NCBI RefSeq assembly: GCF_039679125.1 | Contig: NZ_CP155551.1 | Location: forward strand, 1,674,001-1,738,000 | Length of the DNA stretch: 64,000 nucleotides | Source of the DNA: Blastococcus sp. HT6-4 | GTDB lineage: Bacteria > Actinomycetota > Actinomycetes > Mycobacteriales > Geodermatophilaceae | Direction of reading: 5' to 3' | Shown here: in pieces, positions 27,493 to 35,958 of the stretch | How the letters are laid out: every line of letters starts with the position of its first letter | Position numbering within the stretch: the stretch's first letter is position 1 | Made by a program: the position numbers and the translations under genes | Notes under the pieces: model-generated | Seen by the model: the letters and a program-made list of their open reading frames with translations, nothing else | What the model was told of the DNA's origin: nothing | Databases searched by the model: none

Positions 27493-28623
27493 GTGTCGAC
27501 CGGGCGATGTGTCAGCGCGGTCCTGGTGGTCAACATCCGTCAGGTGAGTGCTGCTGCTGAGCCACGTCCCGACCGGCCCACCACGCAGGCGCCCGACTGG
27601 CTGGTGCGGAGCGCCGCGGTGGGTGGGCGGCTGCTGGTGCTGGCCGTCCTGCTGTGGCTGCTCGCCGGCTTCGCCGTCAAGCTGACCCTGCTCCTGGTCG
27701 CGCTCCTCGTCGCACTGCTGGTGGCCGGGATCCTGACCCCCCTCGCGCAGTGGGCCCGCCGAATGGGAGCTCCGCCGTGGCTCGCCGCGGGCGGTCCGCT
27801 CCTGCTCCTGGTCGCCCCGCTGGCCGGCCTGGCCGTCGTCCTGGGAGCGCGCGTCGCCGAGCAGCTGCCGCGCCTGCGCGAGCAGTTCGACCAGGTCGCC
27901 TCGCAGATCTCGGACCGGTTCGGCGTCGACGTGCCCGGTTTCGGCTCGGGATCAGGCTCCGGCGCGTCCCAGGGCTCGGGTGGGGGGACGAGCGCGGGCT
28001 CGCTCCTCGGCCCGGTGCAGACGGTGTCCGAGGTCCTGATCGGCATCTTCCTCACCCTGGCCTTCGCGTTCCTGTTCCTGCACGGGGGCCAGGCGATCTG
28101 GCGGTGGCTCGTCGGCAAGTTCGGCGGTCGCCTGCGGGAGGACGTCGACGCCGGGGGCCGGGCGGCCTGGACCACGGTCGGCGCCTACGTGCGCGGACTC
28201 ACGATCGTCGCCCTCTTCGACGCCGTCTTCATCGGCGCGGGCCTGCTGCTGATCGGCGTACCGCTGGCCCTGACCTTGGGCGCCCTGCAGTTCCTCGCCT
28301 CCTACATCCCCACGATCGGAGCGTTCGTCGCCGGACTGCTCGCCGTGGTGGTGGCCTACGGCTCCGGCGGGCTCGGGACGGCCGCCCTCGTCCTCGCGCT
28401 CGTCGTCGTGGTGCAGCAGGTCGGCAACGACGTCGTCGAGCCGTACGTGATGCGCAACCGGCTGCCGCTCAACGCCCTCATGGTGCTGGTGGCCGTCACC
28501 GCCGGTGGACTGCTGTGGGGCATAGCCGGTGCCCTCCTGTTCGTCCCGCTGGCCGCTGCGGTGTCGGCCGGCGCCCACGAGGTGTGGGTGCGCCACGGCT
28601 CACCGCCGGTGGCCGGCCGCTGA
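27493..28623 (+). CDS. AI-2E family (PF01594-type) membrane transporter
   Basis: Polytopic membrane protein of 376 residues with about seven to eight hydrophobic segments. Members export various small molecules or sodium; despite the family name the substrate here is unknown. Family landmarks: a central soluble stretch with LREQFDQVASQISDRFG, then LTLAFAFLFLHGG, ASYIPTIGAFVAGLLAVVVA and the late VEPYVMRNRLPLNALMVLVAV. A Ser/Gly-rich linker (about 153-173) is inserted before the second half. The start is uncertain: GTG 27493 or GTG 27544. Confidence 0.85.
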   Translation: MSTGRCVSAVLVVNIRQVSAAAEPRPDRPTTQAPDWLVRSAAVGGRLLVLAVLLWLLAGFAVKLTLLLVALLVALLVAGILTPLAQWARRMGAPPWLAAGGPLLLLVAPLAGLAVVLGARVAEQLPRLREQFDQVASQISDRFGVDVPGFGSGSGSGASQGSGGGTSAGSLLGPVQTVSEVLIGIFLTLAFAFLFLHGGQAIWRWLVGKFGGRLREDVDAGGRAAWTTVGAYVRGLTIVALFDAVFIGAGLLLIGVPLALTLGALQFLASYIPTIGAFVAGLLAVVVAYGSGGLGTAALVLALVVVVQQVGNDVVEPYVMRNRLPLNALMVLVAVTAGGLLWGIAGALLFVPLAAAVSAGAHEVWVRHGSPPVAGR

Positions 28624-28693
28624 GCCGGCGCCGGCCGGTGGCCGCCTCGGCCGGACGAGAGCCCGTTCCCCGGGCGAGCCGGTTGCAGCCCCC

Positions 28694-29539
28694 TCAGAGG
28701 CGGCAGACCAGGACGAGCGTTCCCGGCACGAGAGCGCCGCGCTCGGGTGACCACTGCCCCCAGTTCTCCGTGCGGCCGGGTGTCCACTCGGGCTCCAGGA
28801 GGTCCTCGAGCACGAGGCCGGCGCCTACGACGGCCCGGACCCAGTCCCCGACGGTCCGGTGGTGCTCGACGTAGACGGCGGCGCCGCCGTGGTCGGTCTC
28901 CACGTACGGCGTGCGGTCGAAGTACGACGAGACGATCCGCAGGTCGTCGGGGTCGGGGGAGTCGGGGAACGGCCAGCGCATCGGGTGGTTGACCGACGCG
29001 ACGAAGCGCCCGCCCGGCCGGAGCACGCGCGCCACCTCCCGCAGCGCCCCCTCGACGTCAGCGACGAACGGCAGCCCGCCGAAGGCCGAGCACGCGAGGT
29101 CCACGCTCGAGTCGGTGAGCGGCAGCGCACCGGCGTCGGCCTGCACCAGGGGCACGGGGATGCCGGTCGTCCGGTTGAGCTCGGCCGCCCGCGAGAGCAT
29201 GCCGGCCGACAGGTCCAGCGCGACGACGTCCGCGCCTGCCGACCGGAGCCAGCGGGAGCACGGTGCCGATCCGCAGCCGATCTCCAGCACCCGCCGGCCG
29301 GCGACGTCGCCCAGCAGGTGTGCATCGGCCTCGCGCAGCCCTTCGGGGCACCAGAGGAAGTCGGCGTCCCCGAGGTCGGAGCCGTGCTCGGCCAGGTAGG
29401 CCGGCGCCGCCGCGTCCCACCAGCGGCGGTTGGCGCGCACCGACTCCTCGGCGCCCGCGGAGCGGCGGGCGACGCCGCCGGCGGCCGGATAGCCGTCGCT
29501 GCCGATGGGGAGGCCCGGCCCGGGGGAGGGTGCGTTCAT
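28694..29539 (-). CDS. SAM-dependent class I methyltransferase
   Basis: 281-residue Rossmann-fold methyltransferase. Motif I is VLEIGCGSAPCSRWL, followed by ALDLSAGML (motif II), AGALPLTDSSVDLACSAFG (motif III/Methyltransf_11-like) and LRPGGRFVASVNHP. The target is not evident. The N-terminal RANRRWWDAAAPAYLAEHG segment resembles methyltransferases common in actinobacteria. ATG 29539 is chosen as the first start before conserved sequence. It is transcribed away from rpsA and converges with the AI-2E-family gene. Confidence 0.85.
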   Translation of the reverse strand: MNAPSPGPGLPIGSDGYPAAGGVARRSAGAEESVRANRRWWDAAAPAYLAEHGSDLGDADFLWCPEGLREADAHLLGDVAGRRVLEIGCGSAPCSRWLRSAGADVVALDLSAGMLSRAAELNRTTGIPVPLVQADAGALPLTDSSVDLACSAFGGLPFVADVEGALREVARVLRPGGRFVASVNHPMRWPFPDSPDPDDLRIVSSYFDRTPYVETDHGGAAVYVEHHRTVGDWVRAVVGAGLVLEDLLEPEWTPGRTENWGQWSPERGALVPGTLVLVCRL

Positions 29540-29615
29540 GACACGCCGATCGTGACACGCCGCCGACCGGGCACGACCGGTCCCACCCAGGTGGACCGGA
29601 TGCGCCCGGCGTCCG

Positions 29616-29621
29616 TACGAT
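29616..29621 (+). promoter_or_regulatory. Possible -10 hexamer TACGAT of rpsA
   Basis: TACGAT in the divergent intergenic region would give an rpsA leader of about 130 nt, long enough for post-transcriptional control. Confidence 0.4.
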
Positions 29622-29757
29622 GGGGAGGCGCCAGAGGTCTGTCGTGCCCTTCCCTCCCGGGAATGCCCCGCCGGTTCTCCCCGCTGCACTTCCCCGCGGT
29701 CCGACGGCCGCGGGTCGTCCTGTCCCTACGCATAAACCGTCCGGAGCAACCAACCAC

Positions 29758-31227
29758 ATGACCTCCACTCAGGTCCGTCCTTCCAGCACCCCCCAGGTCG
29801 CCATCAACGACATCGGTACGGCCGAGGACTTCCTCGCCGCCATCGACCAGACGATCAAGTACTTCAACGATGGCGACATCGTCGAGGGCGTCATCGTCAA
29901 GGTGGACCGGGACGAGGTGCTGCTGGACATCGGCTACAAGACCGAGGGCGTCATCCCCTCGCGCGAGCTGTCCATCAAGCACGACGTCGACCCGAACGAG
30001 GTCGTGAGCGTCGGCGACGAGGTGGAAGCGCTTGTTCTCCAGAAGGAGGACAAGGAAGGCCGGCTGATCCTCTCCAAGAAGCGCGCCCAGTACGAGCGCG
30101 CCTGGGGCACGATCGAGGCCAAGAAGGAAGCCGACGAGGTCGTCACCGGCACCGTCATCGAGGTCGTCAAGGGTGGTCTCATCCTGGACATCGGCCTGCG
30201 CGGCTTCCTCCCGGCCTCGCTGGTCGAGATGCGCCGGGTCCGCGACCTGCAGCCCTACGTGGGCCGCGAGCTCGAGGCGAAGATCATCGAGTTGGACAAG
30301 AACCGCAACAACGTCGTCCTGTCCCGCCGTCAGTGGCTGGAGCAGACGCAGTCCGAGGTCCGCAGCGAGTTCCTCAACAAGCTCGCCAAGGGCCAGGTGC
30401 GCTCGGGTGTCGTCTCCTCGATCGTCAACTTCGGTGCGTTCGTCGACCTGGGTGGCGTGGACGGCCTGGTGCACGTCTCCGAGCTGTCCTGGAAGCACAT
30501 CGACCACCCGTCCGAGGTCGTCGAGGTGGGCCAGGAGGTCACCGTCGAGGTCCTCGACGTCGACCTGGACCGCGAGCGGGTCTCCCTGTCGCTGAAGGCG
30601 ACGCAGGAGGACCCGTGGCGTCAGTTCGCCCGCACCCACCAGATCGGGCAGGTCGTGCCCGGCAAGGTCACGAAGCTGGTTCCCTTCGGTGCGTTCGTGC
30701 GCGTCGACGAGGGCATCGAGGGCCTGGTGCACATCTCCGAGCTGGCCGAGCGCCACGTGGAGATCCCGGAGCAGGTCGTGCAGGTCGGCGACGAGATCCT
30801 GGTCAAGGTCATCGACATCGACCTGGACCGCCGCCGGATCTCGCTGTCGCTCAAGCAGGCCAACGAGGGCGTCGTCGGCGACGAGGAGCAGTTCGACCCG
30901 GCTGCCTACGGCATGGCCGCCTCGTACGACGAGCAGGGCAACTACATCTACCCCGAGGGCTTCGACCCGGAGACCGGCGAGTGGCTCGAGGGCTACGACG
31001 AGGCCCGCGAGACGTGGGAGCGGCAGTACGCCGAGGCCCAGGCCCGCTTCGAGGCTCACCGCAAGCAGATCGCGGCCGCCAAGGAGGCCGACGCCGAGGC
31101 GGCGGCCGGTGGCAGCTACTCCAGCGACGACGCTGCCGGCCCGGACGCCCCGGCCAGCACCGGCGGCACGCTGGCCAGCGACGAGGCGCTCGCCGCGCTC
31201 CGTGCCAAGCTGGCCGGCGGGGAGTGA
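29758..31227 (+). CDS. rpsA: 30S ribosomal protein S1
   Basis: RNA-binding ribosomal protein that helps recruit mRNA. 489 residues with four S1 repeats (about 38-107, 124-192, 211-281, 297-367), each closing in a DxDRxRISLSLK-like strand. The tail (370-489) is acidic with Ala/Glu/Ser-rich sequence, typical of the shorter actinobacterial S1. ATG 29758 is chosen where homology begins; the frame is open upstream but not conserved-looking. polA - rpsA - coaE order matches Mycobacterium. A hairpin terminator follows at 31262. Confidence 0.96.
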   Translation: MTSTQVRPSSTPQVAINDIGTAEDFLAAIDQTIKYFNDGDIVEGVIVKVDRDEVLLDIGYKTEGVIPSRELSIKHDVDPNEVVSVGDEVEALVLQKEDKEGRLILSKKRAQYERAWGTIEAKKEADEVVTGTVIEVVKGGLILDIGLRGFLPASLVEMRRVRDLQPYVGRELEAKIIELDKNRNNVVLSRRQWLEQTQSEVRSEFLNKLAKGQVRSGVVSSIVNFGAFVDLGGVDGLVHVSELSWKHIDHPSEVVEVGQEVTVEVLDVDLDRERVSLSLKATQEDPWRQFARTHQIGQVVPGKVTKLVPFGAFVRVDEGIEGLVHISELAERHVEIPEQVVQVGDEILVKVIDIDLDRRRISLSLKQANEGVVGDEEQFDPAAYGMAASYDEQGNYIYPEGFDPETGEWLEGYDEARETWERQYAEAQARFEAHRKQIAAAKEADAEAAAGGSYSSDDAAGPDAPASTGGTLASDEALAALRAKLAGGE

Positions 31228-31261
31228 CCTGAGGGTCTGACCCGCTGGCTCTGCACGTCGG

Positions 31262-31290
31262 AGGCCCAGGACCGATCCGGTCCTGGGCCT
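31262..31290 (+). terminator. rpsA terminator hairpin
   Basis: AGGCCCAGGACCG, ATC loop, then the exact complement: 13-bp stem, 34 nt after the rpsA stop. Confidence 0.8.
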
Positions 31291-31323
31291 CTGGCGTTCC
31301 CGCGGGAGCTACGCGAGCACGAC

Positions 31324-31358
31324 GACGAGGCCCGCGGATGCTCTCCGCGGGCCTCGTC
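31324..31358 (-). terminator. Hairpin downstream of the small minus-strand gene
   Basis: GACGAGGCCCGCGGA and its complement form a perfect 15-bp stem with a 5-nt loop. It lies 64 nt past the end of the reading frame at 31422-31694, in that gene's direction, and may also back up the rpsA terminator. Confidence 0.6.
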
Positions 31359-31421
31359 GAGGTCCGGTGGCGGCGGCCGCCGGCCGCGGGGGAGGGGCGC
31401 CCCGTGGCCGGCGGGCGCGGA

Positions 31422-31694
31422 TCAGAGGCTGAGGATGATGGCGAACGCCGTGCGGGGGCGGCCGCCGGAGCCGGCCAGGAAGCTCCAGGTGTGGCGCCCC
31501 GTGGTCGGCGTCTGGAACATCCAGCGCAGCAGCGAGCTGCGGTGCGCCACGGCCGGCCGCTGGAACTGCATCCGCTCGCGCACGGCGGGGATGTCGGCGC
31601 AACGCACGCCGGTGGCGGCGCCGGGCCGGTGCCGGCCGGCGCCACGGCGGGCGGCACGGGTCGACGGGGATGCAGGGGGCGTGTGACCGGACAT
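31422..31694 (-). CDS. Small hypothetical basic protein
   Basis: I do not recognise this 90-residue frame. The N-terminal 40 residues are Pro/Arg/Gly-rich; the C-terminal half (RERMQFQRPAVAHRSSLL, then TPTTGRHTWSFLAG and a hydrophobic AFAIILSL end) looks like real protein rather than GC shadow. A GAGAGAGG-like sequence lies about 11 nt before the ATG, and a strong hairpin follows the stop. No overlapping gene competes for the 610-bp rpsA-coaE gap. There are no predicted membrane segments beyond the short hydrophobic C-terminus. Confidence 0.5.
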   Translation of the reverse strand: MSGHTPPASPSTRAARRGAGRHRPGAATGVRCADIPAVRERMQFQRPAVAHRSSLLRWMFQTPTTGRHTWSFLAGSGGRPRTAFAIILSL

Positions 31695-31825
31695 GTCTCG
31701 TTCTGCCTCTCTCGGCGGGGAAGATCGCCAGGACGCACGTTAGTGATGGGGCGCGTGTGACTACTGCGACGCGCCGGACGGACGGGGCGTGCGTTACCGC
31801 TCCGTGATCTTCCTCGGTCGGTCGC

Positions 31826-31831
31826 TACTGT
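31826..31831 (+). promoter_or_regulatory. -10 hexamer TACTGT of coaE
   Basis: TACTGT with 6 nt to the ATG at 31838: leaderless spacing. Confidence 0.55.
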
Positions 31832-31837
31832 CCGTGC

Positions 31838-32434
31838 ATGCTGAGGATCGGACTGACCGGCGGGATCGGCTCGGGCAAGAGCACCGTGTCGAAGCTGCTG
31901 GCCGAGCGGGGCGCGATCATCGTGGACGCCGACCGGATCGCCCGCGAGGTGCTCGAGCCGGGGACGCCCGGCCTGGCCGGCGTGGTGGACGCGTTCGGCA
32001 GCGGAGTGCTGGCCGGGGACGGGTCCCTGGACCGCGCGGCGCTGGCGGCGATCGTCTTCGCCGACGAGGGTGCCCGCCGGCGACTCGACGCCCTGGTGCA
32101 CCCGCTGGTCCGGCAGCGGTCGGGCGAGCTGATCGCGGTGGCGCCCGCGGACGCCGTCGTGGTCAACGACGTCCCCCTGCTGGTGGAGACGGGGCAGGCG
32201 GGGTCCTACGACCTCGTGGTGGTGGTCGAGGCCGATCCCGAGGTGCGGGTGGCGCGCCTGGTCGAGCGTGGTCTCACGGAGGCCGACGCCCGGGCCAGGA
32301 TCGCCGCCCAGGCCACCGACGAGCAGCGGCGTGCGGCCGCGGACGTCCTGCTGGACAACAGCGGGACCCTCGAGGAGCTGGCCGAGCAGGTCGACCGCTT
32401 CTGGGTCGAGCGGGTCGTGCCGGCGACGCGCTGA
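31838..32434 (+). CDS. coaE: Dephospho-CoA kinase
   Basis: Phosphorylates dephospho-CoA at the ribose 3'-OH, the final step of coenzyme A synthesis. 198 residues, single domain; many actinobacterial CoaE proteins carry an extra C-terminal GrpB-like domain that is missing here. P-loop [22 protein letters not shown] with the catalytic Asp, and [11 protein letters not shown] with [14 protein letters not shown] are typical. It starts at leaderless spacing from TACTGT. Its stop lies 1 nt short of the end of the frameshifted gene on the other strand. Confidence 0.95.
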   Translation: MLRIGLTGGIGSGKSTVSKLLAERGAIIVDADRIAREVLEPGTPGLAGVVDAFGSGVLAGDGSLDRAALAAIVFADEGARRRLDALVHPLVRQRSGELIAVAPADAVVVNDVPLLVETGQAGSYDLVVVVEADPEVRVARLVERGLTEADARARIAAQATDEQRRAAADVLLDNSGTLEELAEQVDRFWVERVVPATR

Positions 32435-32435
32435 G

Positions 32436-32910
32436 TCACCGACGCCGCCGGCCGGCCACGCGCGGCCGGCGCGGTGCGAGGGCGCCCCAGGCGGCTGCAC
32501 GACGGCTCCGGCGCGCCGCCCGGCGCACGCGGCGGCGACCGTCGCCGGGGGCGAACGCCCACCACCCGTGCTCCGGCTCCGGCAGTGCGTCCCCGCCGGC
32601 GAGCAGCTCGCCCAGGAGTCGCTGCAGGCGCGGCTCGTCGTCGAGCAGCGCCGTCCTCCAGCCCGCCGAGCCCCTCGGCCGCGACGAAGACGCTCAGGCG
32701 CCGGAGAGCGCCCTGGCCGAACACGGCCATCGCCGTGTCCTGCAGGAAGTGCACCGCGTCGTCGACCCGCGCCCCTGACGCGAGCGCGCCCTCGGCGGCC
32801 AGCCAGGCGCGCAGCGTGAACAGGTCGGGCCCGCCGGGCACGGGTGGTCGGGTCGGCGGGGGCGGCGGGGCGTCGGGCGCGGTCACCTGCGCCATCATGC
32901 TGATCGTCAC
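32436..32910 (-). pseudogene. Frameshifted unknown gene (about 155 codons when repaired)
   Basis: I do not recognise the family. From a GTG at 32910 (or ATG 32898) a protein-like frame runs PDLFTLRAWLAAEGALA, VDDAVHFLQDTAMAVFG, RRLSVFVAAEGLGGLEDG and then turns into Arg/Ala-rich shadow. At about 32646-32653 the protein-like sequence moves to another minus-strand frame: LLDDEPRLQRLLGELLAG, EPEHGWWAFAPGDGR, ending in a basic tail at a TGA (32436-32438). Two missing bases or one extra base in GGCGCTGCTC would join them. It converges with coaE with no room to spare, as an intact neighbour would. A true mutation, a sequencing error or programmed frameshifting cannot be told apart here. Confidence 0.6.
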
Positions 32911-32948
32911 ATCCGTCCCGGTCGGTGGGGACGTGCCCGGACATGCGA

Positions 32949-32977
32949 AGAGCCCCAGATCATCGACCTGGGGCTCT
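32949..32977 (-). terminator. Terminator of the tRNA-Gly-Cys-Val cluster
   Basis: AGAGCCCCAG with its complement CTGGGGCTCT, 9-nt loop, immediately 3' of tRNA-Val(GAC) on the minus strand. Confidence 0.75.
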
Positions 32978-32983
32978 CTGTGG

Positions 32984-33055
32984 TGGGCGATACTGGGTTC
33001 GAACCAGTGACCTCTTCCGTGTCAAGGAAGCGCGCTACCACTGCGCCAATCGCCC
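32984..33055 (-). tRNA. tRNA-Val(GAC)
   Basis: Seventy-two nt; acceptor GGGCGAT/ATCGCCC plus A, anticodon stem CTTCC/GGAAG with loop TTGACAC (anticodon GAC), T arm CTGG-TTCGAAC-CCAG. Last gene of a Gly-Cys-Val tRNA cluster. Confidence 0.95.
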
Positions 33056-33112
33056 GATCCGGCCAACGGGCCGGTTCCCTCCTCCGCGCTCGTGCCCCGC
33101 GAGGAAGCGACG

Positions 33113-33183
33113 AGGTGGAGACGGGATTTGAACCCGTGTAGACGGCTTTGCAGGCCGTTGCCTCGCCTCTCGGCCACTCCACC
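33113..33183 (-). tRNA. tRNA-Cys(GCA)
   Basis: Seventy-one nt; acceptor GGTGGAG/CTCCACC with the U discriminator expected for tRNA-Cys, anticodon loop CTGCAAA, T loop TTCAAAT. Middle gene of the cluster. Confidence 0.95.
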
Positions 33184-33224
33184 GCACGCGGGCGCCAGTC
33201 TCTCGACCGGCGCCCGAGGTTCCG

Positions 33225-33297
33225 AGCGGACGACGGGATTCGAACCCGCGACCCTCACCTTGGCAAGGTGATGCTCTACCAGCTGAGCCACGTCCGC
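33225..33297 (-). tRNA. tRNA-Gly(GCC)
   Basis: Seventy-three nt; acceptor GCGGACG/CGTCCGC with U discriminator, anticodon stem CACCT/AGGTG and loop TGCCA centred on GCC, T loop TTCGAAT. First gene of the cluster. Confidence 0.95.
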
Positions 33298-33391
33298 GTT
33301 ACGAGAAGAACTGTAGCGGACGTCCGGAGGCGGTTCGAAGGGGGGGTCCCCCGCCTCCCTCCGGACCCTTCCGCGGAGCTGTTTCCGCAGG

Positions 33392-33850
33392 TCAGTGGCC
33401 CGGTGCGTCCGGGCCACCGTTCTGCAGGAGCGCATCGAGCTCCTCGTCCAGGGGCAGCAGTGCGCTCTCCGAGCCGAAGGGCACCAGGGCTTCGGTGTGC
33501 CGGAGGAATGCCGCGACGGTCGCGCGCGAGAGCTCGAAGAGCGCCTCGCCCGACGGTGCGCGCAGGTGGAGGAAGAGCACGTCGGTCGTCGCGCGGGCCG
33601 GCCAGACGCGGACGTCGCCGTCCCCCGTCGGGCGCTCGAGGCCGGTCTGCAGCAGCTCGCGGCCCACCAGCCAGGCGATGCCGTCGTCCGCCTCGTGGTC
33701 AGGTTCACCCGACTCACCGAAGGCGATCCGGACGGCGAAGGGGTCGGCCGGGTCGTAGCAGAGCAGGGCCGGCACCTCGGTCCAGGACTGAGGGCCGACG
33801 AGCTGAAGGGTGATGGGGGTGATGTGGCCGGGCATCCATCGGCTCGTCAT
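33392..33850 (-). CDS. SsgA-like protein (SALP), SsgB-type
   Basis: Actinobacteria-specific SsgA/SsgB family; in Streptomyces SsgB recruits FtsZ to sporulation septum sites. 152 residues from ATG 33850. Family landmarks: VPALLCYDPADPFAVRIAF, then a segment near WLVGRELLQTGLERPTGDGDVRVWPA, SGEALFELSRATVAAFL and the closing ELDALL. In lineages with a single member it is usually SsgB-like, which I infer here. No convincing ribosome-binding sequence precedes any candidate start (33883, 33850, 33835). It lies divergent from the ECF sigma gene. Confidence 0.88.
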   Translation of the reverse strand: MTSRWMPGHITPITLQLVGPQSWTEVPALLCYDPADPFAVRIAFGESGEPDHEADDGIAWLVGRELLQTGLERPTGDGDVRVWPARATTDVLFLHLRAPSGEALFELSRATVAAFLRHTEALVPFGSESALLPLDEELDALLQNGGPDAPGH

Positions 33851-33975
33851 GTCAGGTGAACGACCGGGGCGCGGGAAAGTCACGAGGAACGGCGAGTCGC
33901 GTCACACCCGCATCATGCGCCACATCGGTGCCGCCGAACCGGACGGGTGCGTTCCTGCGAACGTCTCGTGTGACG

Positions 33976-34626
33976 ATGGGAGCCGTGAGCCGACCGGTCA
34001 GCCGGCCGGAGGACGGCGTCGGCGACGACGAGATCCTCCGGCGCATCCGCGGCGGTGACCGTGGCGCCGTCGACGAGCTGTACGAGCGCTTCCGTCGCCC
34101 CGCGTTCGCCCTGGCGCGTCGCATCCTCGCCGACGACGGTCTCGCCGAGGACGTCCTGCAGGAGGTCTTCCTCGGCGTGTGGCGCGACCCGAGCGCCTAC
34201 GACCGCGCCCGGGGCAGCTTCGCGTCCTGGTTGCTCGCCGTCGTGCACCACAAGGCGGTCGACGCCGTGCGCCGGGAGGAGTCGCAGCGACGGCGGCAGG
34301 CGCGGGCGGAGGACCAGGCGGTGCTCGACGTGCCGGGCGCGACCCGCCACGTGGAGGACGACGCGTGGGCGCGGGTGGTCGCCGACCAGGTGCGGTCGGC
34401 CCTGGGGGAGCTGCCGCCACCGCAGCGGGAGGCCCTCGCGCTCGCCTACTACGGCGGCTACACGCAGCGCGAGGTGGCCGCCCTGACCGGCGCGCCCCTC
34501 GGCACGGTCAAGACCCGGATGCTGGCGGGCATGCGGAGGCTGAAGGCCGAGCTGGGCGGGCTGTCCGGCTCGGCGGGAGGGGGCGCGCTGGACGGCGCCG
34601 CCCCACTGGACGGGACGACTCGATGA
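33976..34626 (+). CDS. ECF-type RNA polymerase sigma factor
   Basis: 216-residue group 4 sigma factor. Region 2 (about 20-90) includes DELYERFRRPAFALARRIL, AEDVLQEVFLGVW and SFASWLLAVVHHKAVDAVR; region 4 (about 135-195) includes LGELPPPQREALALAYYGGYTQREVAALTGAPLGTVKTRM in the usual order. Sequence style and the following RskA-type gene place it near SigK/SigL-like factors. The stop overlaps the anti-sigma start (ATGA). The start is uncertain: ATG 33976, or GTG 33991 which has GGGAG very close upstream. I did not find a clear autoregulatory GGAAC...CGTC promoter. Confidence 0.92.
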   Translation: MGAVSRPVSRPEDGVGDDEILRRIRGGDRGAVDELYERFRRPAFALARRILADDGLAEDVLQEVFLGVWRDPSAYDRARGSFASWLLAVVHHKAVDAVRREESQRRRQARAEDQAVLDVPGATRHVEDDAWARVVADQVRSALGELPPPQREALALAYYGGYTQREVAALTGAPLGTVKTRMLAGMRRLKAELGGLSGSAGGGALDGAAPLDGTTR

Positions 34627-35447
34627 CCGGCGACCACCCCTACGACGAGCTCGCCGTCGGCTGGGCGCTGCACGCGCTCGAGCCGGAGGACGAGGCGGCC
34701 TTCGCCCGCCACCTCGCCGGGTGCGCGCGGTGCACCCGCACGGTCGCGGAGACCTCGGAGGTCATGGCGGCCATGGCCCGTGACCTGCCCCTGTCGGAGC
34801 CCTCGCCCGGCCTGCGCTCCCGCCTCCGCGCAGCCGTGGACGAGACCGAGCAGCTCCCGCCGCGCGGGTCCGGGGCGGTGCCCGGCGTCGGCGCGACGCG
34901 CACGGCCGCGGGGGCGAGCGCCGCCGAGCAGGCCGGGCCGGTGCCGGTCCCGCGAGGGGGCCGCACCCGGCGTCAGCTGCTGCCCCGGGCGCTGGCCGCG
35001 GCCGCGGTCGCCGCGGTGGTCGGCCTCGGCGCCTGGGTCGCGGTGCTCGCCCAGACGGAGGACGAGCTACGTTCCACGCTGGCGGCGCAGGACGCCGTCG
35101 TGGCCGAGCTGACCCGGCCCGGGGAGGCGCTGATCACCCCGCTGGCCTCCGACGAGGGTCAGGTCGCCACCGTGGTGGTGCGCGACGGCGACCTGTCCGT
35201 CCTCACCGACGGGCTGCCGCCCAACGACGCGGCATCGTCGACCTACGTGGTGTGGGGACTCGGCGAGGGAGATCCGGTGGCTCTCGGCACGTTCGACGTC
35301 GTGAGGTCACAGATCGACATCCGGACCGTAGGCTCCGGGGAGGCCGGAATCGACGAGTTCCCCGAGTACGGGATCAGCATCGAGCCCGGTCAACAGGCTC
35401 CGTCGTCCCCGACGGAGGTCGTCGCGACCGGGCAGGTGACCAGCTGA
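34623..35447 (+). CDS. RskA-type membrane anti-sigma factor
   Basis: Holds the upstream sigma factor inactive at the membrane until released, typically by regulated proteolysis. 274 residues. The cytoplasmic zinc-binding anti-sigma domain has H-x3-C-x2-C (HLAGCARC) near residue 30, a Gly/Ala-rich linker follows, one membrane helix lies at about 122-142, and an extracytoplasmic domain (145-274) contains TYVVWGLGEGDPVALGTF, characteristic of RskA (PF10099). It overlaps the sigma gene by 4 bp, as is standard for cognate pairs. The inducing signal is unknown. Confidence 0.92.
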   Translation: MTGDHPYDELAVGWALHALEPEDEAAFARHLAGCARCTRTVAETSEVMAAMARDLPLSEPSPGLRSRLRAAVDETEQLPPRGSGAVPGVGATRTAAGASAAEQAGPVPVPRGGRTRRQLLPRALAAAAVAAVVGLGAWVAVLAQTEDELRSTLAAQDAVVAELTRPGEALITPLASDEGQVATVVVRDGDLSVLTDGLPPNDAASSTYVVWGLGEGDPVALGTFDVVRSQIDIRTVGSGEAGIDEFPEYGISIEPGQQAPSSPTEVVATGQVTS

Positions 35448-35464
35448 ACGGAACGGAGACCAGG

Positions 35465-35932
35465 GTGTCGGCTGCCGGGCGCCCCACCCCCGAGACCGCC
35501 GGGGAACGACGGGCCCGCTACGACGCCGACGGGATGCACAGCCTGCGCGAGCGGGTCGCGCTGCTGCGCTGGCGACGCTGGCTGGCCGCGCGCCGCGGCA
35601 TCGACCACGGCTACCGCGTGGGCGTGGGCATCGTCGGCGCCCTGATCGTGTCCGTGGGGATCGTCACGATCCCGCTTCCCGGGCCGGGCTGGCTCACGGT
35701 CATCGCCGGCCTCTTCGTGCTCGCCAGCGAGTTCACCTGGGCGGAGCGGCTGCTGGAGTTCACCAAGCGGCACGTCTCGCGCTGGACCGACTGGGTCACC
35801 GCGCAGCCGCTGTGGGTCCGGATGCTGCTCGGGCTCGGGACGGCGGCTGTCGTCTACGGCCTCCTCGTCGTCACCCTGCACCTGATGGGCGTGCCGGACT
35901 GGGTGCCGGGGTGGGTGCCGCTCTGGCGGTGA
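35465..35932 (+). CDS. PGPGW-motif transmembrane protein (TIGR02611-like)
   Basis: 155-residue predicted membrane protein. The PGPGW signature is present as PLPGPGWLTVIAGLFVLASEF, with flanking helices at about residues 57-78 and 80-97 and a third hydrophobic segment near 125-145. The first ~50 residues are charged and cytoplasmic-looking. Function unknown for the family. It follows the anti-sigma gene by 17 nt and is probably co-transcribed; GTG 35465 is preceded by GGAG at good spacing. Confidence 0.8.
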   Translation: MSAAGRPTPETAGERRARYDADGMHSLRERVALLRWRRWLAARRGIDHGYRVGVGIVGALIVSVGIVTIPLPGPGWLTVIAGLFVLASEFTWAERLLEFTKRHVSRWTDWVTAQPLWVRMLLGLGTAAVVYGLLVVTLHLMGVPDWVPGWVPLWR

Positions 35933-35958
35933 GCGTCTGGCACAATCGGACGCGTACC

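Noticed and set aside
33920-33975. ECF autoregulatory promoter (GGAAC...CGTC) before the sigma gene
   Set aside because: GAACC and CGTCT are present but about 21 nt apart, outside the usual 15-17 nt.
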